Shown one piece after another: positions 61,028 to 64,000 of a stretch of DNA of 64,000 bases (its first letter is position 1; the number at the start of each line of letters is the position of its first letter). This DNA is from an uncultured Bacilli bacterium. Its GTDB lineage: Bacteria > Bacillota_I > Bacilli_A > RF39 > UBA660. A program made the position numbers and the translations under genes. Below the pieces are notes generated by a model. It did not search any database and was not told the DNA's origin. It saw nothing but the letters and a program-made list of their open reading frames with translations. The stretch spans positions 57,262-121,261 of the forward strand of contig CAKOHK010000004.1 in NCBI GenBank assembly GCA_934085595.1. The letters are read 5' to 3'.

Positions 61028-62251
61028 TTATATTTTTTGATGTTTATTTACTATTTTGTCTATTATCATACTTGATGCAGTATCACCTGTTACATTTAAT
61101 AAAGTTGCAGGTGCATCAATAACAGCTGCAATAATTGTTAGTATAGGTAGTGCTGATACTGGAAAACCTAGAGAAGTAATAATTAACATTTCTGATATTG
61201 TTCCTCCACCAATTGGAACAGCAGTAACAAGTAGAGTAGCTAATAAAGAAATAAGCAATATTTTGGTATTTGATATATTTGCATTAAATAAGCATACTAG
61301 AAACATTATTTTAAATACACTTCCTATAATTGAACCATCTTTGTGAAAACTTGTTCCTAAAGGTATAACAGTACCTGCTACTTCACTATTAACGCCAATG
61401 TTTTCTGATGCTTTTATGTTAACAGGTATACTTGCTGCTGAAGAACAAGTTGCTAATGATGTTAGAGTAGGAGCAAGTATATTTTTCCAATAAGCTTTAA
61501 AGCCGTCTTTTCCTTTTGCTATATAAGCATACAAACTATAAACTATAAAATATACAAATAAACAAGTAAGAGTATATATTATAAATAATTTAGTATATCC
61601 AGTAGCAATATCTTTACCAAATGTTCCTACTAAACTAGCAAAATAACAGCCAAGACCTATAGGAGCATAATACATAATTATTTTAATAAAACTTTGTACA
61701 ACGTTGTTTGCACTATCTAAAACATCTAATAATTTTTTACCTTTTTCTTTACTTATATTAATTGACAAACCAAATATAATAGAAAATATGATTAATGCTA
61801 TAATGTTTTCGTTTGTTAATAATGAGTTAAAATTGTTAACGGATATTGTATTTACAGTTTTTTCTAAATAATTAACATCAGTATTACTTATATCTTCATT
61901 AATATTTAATTCACTTTTAATATTATCTATGTTTTTAACATTAATTAACTTTGTACTTGAAGATGATAATAAACCAATAAATACACTAATAACAGAAGTA
62001 ATTATAAATATTAATATAGTAGTTCCTAGTATTTTGCCTACTTTTTTAGGCGTTTTCATTTTGCCAATAGAAACGGCTATTGTAAGAAATATTAACGGCA
62101 CAATAATAACTAATAATAGATTTAGAAATAAATCACCAAATGGTTTTAAAATAACAGCTTTGTCCTTAAAAATTAAGCCAATGATAGTACCCACTATTAT
62201 AGAAAATATTAATATAATAGTAGATAAATAATTTTTGAATACTTTTTTCAT
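61028..62251 (-). CDS. Dicarboxylate/amino acid:cation symporter (DAACS family)
   Basis: 407 residues with eight or so membrane helices and two re-entrant loops. Family blocks are LNLLLVIIVPLIFLTIAVSIGKM, the Ser-rich CSSAASIPV loop, PLGTSFHKDGS, and the IVIAAVIDAPATLLNVTGDTA-type end (here AAVIDAPATLLNVTGDTASSM). Substrate may be glutamate, aspartate, serine/threonine or cystine. AGGAGG precedes the ATG. It is divergent from the Sel1-repeat gene. Confidence 0.9.
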   Translation of the reverse strand: MKKVFKNYLSTIILIFSIIVGTIIGLIFKDKAVILKPFGDLFLNLLLVIIVPLIFLTIAVSIGKMKTPKKVGKILGTTILIFIITSVISVFIGLLSSSSTKLINVKNIDNIKSELNINEDISNTDVNYLEKTVNTISVNNFNSLLTNENIIALIIFSIIFGLSINISKEKGKKLLDVLDSANNVVQSFIKIIMYYAPIGLGCYFASLVGTFGKDIATGYTKLFIIYTLTCLFVYFIVYSLYAYIAKGKDGFKAYWKNILAPTLTSLATCSSAASIPVNIKASENIGVNSEVAGTVIPLGTSFHKDGSIIGSVFKIMFLVCLFNANISNTKILLISLLATLLVTAVPIGGGTISEMLIITSLGFPVSALPILTIIAAVIDAPATLLNVTGDTASSMIIDKIVNKHQKI

Positions 62252-62305
62252 TTTTTTCCTCCTAGTTAATTATATAGATTTATATAGAAAAAAATCTACT
62301 AATTA

Positions 62306-62324
62306 TATTCCACAGTAATCCACA
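62306..62324. promoter_or_regulatory. Paired TCCACA motifs resembling DnaA boxes
   Basis: TATTCCACA (62306-62314) and TAATCCACA (62316-62324) lie 10 bp apart between divergent genes. The second differs from TTATCCACA at one base. Helical-turn spacing suggests a dimer or oligomer site. Confidence 0.3.
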
Positions 62325-62360
62325 ATATACATAAAGCATAATATTTGATAAAATATTATT

Positions 62361-63557
62361 ATGAAAAAAAGATATATTAAGATGAATGAGAAAAACATAT
62401 TATCCTTAGGAAATATATGTAATTGTATAAAAGAAGTATCATGTGGTAAGAGTGCTATGCAAAAAGAAATATTTTGTGTATTATTTAATACCAATGATAT
62501 AAATAATAGTACAGTAAATAATTATATAATAGGTATAAGAGCTATAGGAGTTTTATATAAAAAAGTATATATAGATTTATATAATAAATATAAAGAAGAT
62601 AAGAATATATTTTGTAATATAGTTATAAATATTATAAGTTTACTTGATGAGAAAATATATAATATTAATGAGAATAAACTAGATTTTATAAATAATAACT
62701 ACAACTTTAATAATTTATGTATAAAAATATTAGATATATGTAATAAAGATAATAGTTTAAGTGAAGATTTTGTAAATAAGTTAAATAATTTTGTAAAGCA
62801 TAATAATTTATATGATATGTTTGTTTTAGCGCTATATCATTCAATAGTTGTAAATAAACAGCCTATATTTGTTACTGATGTAAATGTTAGTTTTAATAAA
62901 AATGAATTAGAAAATTATATGAAAGTTAAATTATATGAGGGAGTTAGTTATGTAAGTTCACTTATATTACTTAGTAAAAATAAAAATATGTATGCTTGTG
63001 CAGAAATTGGTTCACTTGCTTATGATGGGTTAATAAATGGGAATGCTGATTATAATATGGCTTATAAATATTATTTAATAGCAGCAGATAAAGGTCATCC
63101 TAAAGCATGTTATATGATTGCTAATTTAATATATAAGGGATTTGTTAAAGAAAATGTTAATATAATGTGGAAATATTTAAATAAAGGAATTAAACTAGGA
63201 AGTAATGCAGCGATTAATTTAAAAGGACTTTGTTATTTGAATGGAGTTAATCCTAAGAATATTATTAATAAAAATAAAGCAATAGAATATTTTAATGAGG
63301 CTAGTAAAAGTGGTTATGCTTTTGCTTATAATAATCTTGGCTATATTTATGAAAAAGATAATGATGTGAATAAAGCAATAGAATATTATAAAATAAGTGC
63401 TGATTTAGGTAATAGTTGGGCACTTAATAAAATGGGTGAGTATTATAGAAATAAAGGTGATATGGAAACGGCGTATTTATATTATACTATGTCAAATGAT
63501 GCACCTATTAATGAAAGATGTAAGTGGGCTAAATATAATTTAGAAAAATATTTTTAA
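62361..63557 (+). CDS. Sel1-like repeat protein
   Basis: 398 residues. An N-terminal helical domain (about 8-80), possibly a DNA- or protein-binding head, is followed by a spacer and then about five Sel1-like repeats (about 215-385) with patterns such as YKYYLIAADKGHPKACYMIA, AIEYFNEASKSGYAFAYNNLG and AIEYYKISADLGNSWALNKMG. SLR proteins are scaffolds for protein complexes. ATG 62361 lies six bases after TAAAAT, without a Shine-Dalgarno, so the message may be leaderless. Confidence 0.82.
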   Translation: MKKRYIKMNEKNILSLGNICNCIKEVSCGKSAMQKEIFCVLFNTNDINNSTVNNYIIGIRAIGVLYKKVYIDLYNKYKEDKNIFCNIVINIISLLDEKIYNINENKLDFINNNYNFNNLCIKILDICNKDNSLSEDFVNKLNNFVKHNNLYDMFVLALYHSIVVNKQPIFVTDVNVSFNKNELENYMKVKLYEGVSYVSSLILLSKNKNMYACAEIGSLAYDGLINGNADYNMAYKYYLIAADKGHPKACYMIANLIYKGFVKENVNIMWKYLNKGIKLGSNAAINLKGLCYLNGVNPKNIINKNKAIEYFNEASKSGYAFAYNNLGYIYEKDNDVNKAIEYYKISADLGNSWALNKMGEYYRNKGDMETAYLYYTMSNDAPINERCKWAKYNLEKYF

Positions 63558-63576
63558 TGTATATATGAGATGATAA

Positions 63577-63894
63577 TTACAATATTTGTATAATAGTATC
63601 AAGTAATGAGTAGAGTGGTATTTTTTTGAATATATCTATTGTTCTTTCTGCTACAATAGACGGGTCAAATATTTCGCCGATTTTTTCGTTTTTTAATTTT
63701 GCTAACCATCCTTTTATTGGTTCGGTGTTTTTAATATGAATAGATTCAATTTTTTTAAACATTCCTTTAATATCAACTGCATCTGTTAATCTATATTTGC
63801 TATCTCGAGGTTTTAATTTCAAAACGTGACAATTTGTCACTGTTTGAATACCTTCTTTTTTAACTTTTTCTAATATGATTATTATTCCTCCCAC
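63577..63894 (-). pseudogene. Fragment of a BRO-N/DinD-type phage protein
   Basis: The minus-strand frame reads VTNCHVLKLKPRDSKYRLTD, then a RGMF-like stretch (IKGMFKKIESI), then EPIKGWLAKLKNEKIGEI. This matches the middle of BRO family/DinD proteins (CHxLKLxxxDGKxRLTDxxDTEQLFRLIQSIPSPKAEPFKxWLAK). The N-terminal part with the usual start is missing, the conserved SPKAEPF is IKNTEPI, and the C terminus is cut short. It appears to be a decayed phage or plasmid gene. Confidence 0.65.
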
Positions 63895-63904
63895 ACCGAT
63901 TGTT

Positions 63905-63926
63905 AAGTCTTTTTTTAAAAAGACTT
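63905..63926. promoter_or_regulatory. Perfect inverted repeat at the edge of the poly-G promoter
   Basis: AAGTCTTTTT (63905-63914) and AAAAAGACTT (63917-63926) with a 2-bp centre. It ends on the first bases of the -35 box. It lacks an external T run, so an operator is more likely than a terminator. Confidence 0.5.
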
Positions 63927-63955
63927 GACACGGGGGGGGGGGGTACTGGTATAAT
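63925..63955 (+). promoter_or_regulatory. Promoter with a 12-G tract between -35 and -10 (likely phase-variable)
   Basis: TTGACA (63925-63930) and TATAAT (63950-63955, with an upstream TGG) are both perfect, but the spacer is 19 bp and contains twelve consecutive G (63932-63943). Loss of two G would give the optimal 17 bp. Such a run is exceptional in this AT-rich DNA and prone to slippage in replication. Confidence 0.8.
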
Positions 63956-63992
63956 TTTTATTAGATAGAATTATAGAATAGAGGTACGTTGT

Positions 63993-64000
63993 ATGAAAAA
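63993..64000 (+). CDS. Start of a gene cut by the window end
   Basis: ATG 63993 has AGAGG eight bases upstream and lies about 31 bases after the predicted start of transcription of the poly-G promoter. Only MK and part of a third codon are visible, so the product is unknown. It is the gene expected to be switched by the G tract. Confidence 0.6.

Noticed and set aside
61056..62231. Plus-strand frames opposite the symporter gene
   Set aside because: The minus strand encodes a full-length DAACS protein; the plus frames are complements of its helices.
63577..63894. Intact 105-residue gene on the minus strand
   Set aside because: The sequence matches only the middle of BRO/DinD proteins, and the conserved start is missing; treated as a pseudogene.
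1..64000. Mollicute genetic code (TGA as Trp)
   Set aside because: Conserved proteins are complete with TGG as Trp, and TGA terminates dnaX, holB, yabP and gltX at sensible positions.

Overview
The window is very AT-rich chromosomal DNA from a low-GC Firmicute (class Bacilli in the broad sense; an uncultured gut lineage near Erysipelotrichia/RF39 would fit, but that is inference). TGA is a genuine stop codon (dnaX and holB end with it), so this is not a code-4 mollicute. The left edge lies close to the replication origin: the 3' end of gyrB is followed by gyrA, and most genes run rightward, as expected on a leading strand. Gene order follows the right side of the Bacillus subtilis origin: ffs-tadA-dnaX-ebfC-recR-bofA-holB-ricT-trmN6-rsmI, then pth-mfd-spoVT inserted where Bacillus has abrB/metG, then tatD, a 3D-domain protein, rsmA, yabG, veg, spoVG, yabP, yabQ, divIC, tilS and ftsH. 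BofA, SpoVT, YabG, SpoVG, YabP and YabQ point to an endospore former or a recent descendant of one. A sigma-E-like promoter in front of yabP supports this.

1-4000: gyrase genes, then a non-coding gap of about 780 bp. The gap holds two parS-like ParB sites and two perfect Noc-binding palindromes. The small SRP RNA gene follows, placed directly in the leader of tadA. 4000-24600: compact housekeeping and sporulation operons for clamp loader, repair, rRNA/tRNA modification, division, FtsH and t6A synthesis, with many 4-20 nt overlaps. 24600-31200: a minus-strand block (membrane protein, GtrA, polyprenyl-phosphate glycosyltransferase, dCMP deaminase), a calcium-type P-ATPase, and a diverged RNB-domain protein. 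31200-42000: surface and secretion genes with a very strong promoter. These include a coiled-coil protein with an internal lipobox, a Cys-rich repeat protein, a membrane-anchored thioredoxin, LysM and several anchored proteins of unknown function, plus tRNA-Cys and an XRE regulator.

42000-49600: CYTH protein, OGG1-type glycosylase, PAP2 phosphatase, patatin and small unknown proteins. Then comes a decayed patch with a broken serine recombinase beside tRNA-Gly(GCC). 49600-57000: an adhesin-like protein, a C39-like Cys peptidase with unknown partners, an RlmI-like methyltransferase, an RluA-family pseudouridine synthase, a second RsmA-like protein with an altered catalytic motif, and gltX. 57000-64000: a GH25 lysozyme, LemA with a DUF2207 protein, a DAACS symporter, a Sel1-repeat protein and a BRO/DinD-type pseudogene. 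The window ends in a promoter whose -35/-10 spacer contains a 12-G run, a strong candidate for a phase-variable switch of the gene starting at 63993.

Themes across the window: stop codons lie inside the stem or loop of intrinsic terminators at many genes, a few genes appear to have leaderless starts just after a TATAAT-like box, and operons are compact. I saw no CRISPR array, rRNA, intact prophage or intact insertion sequence.
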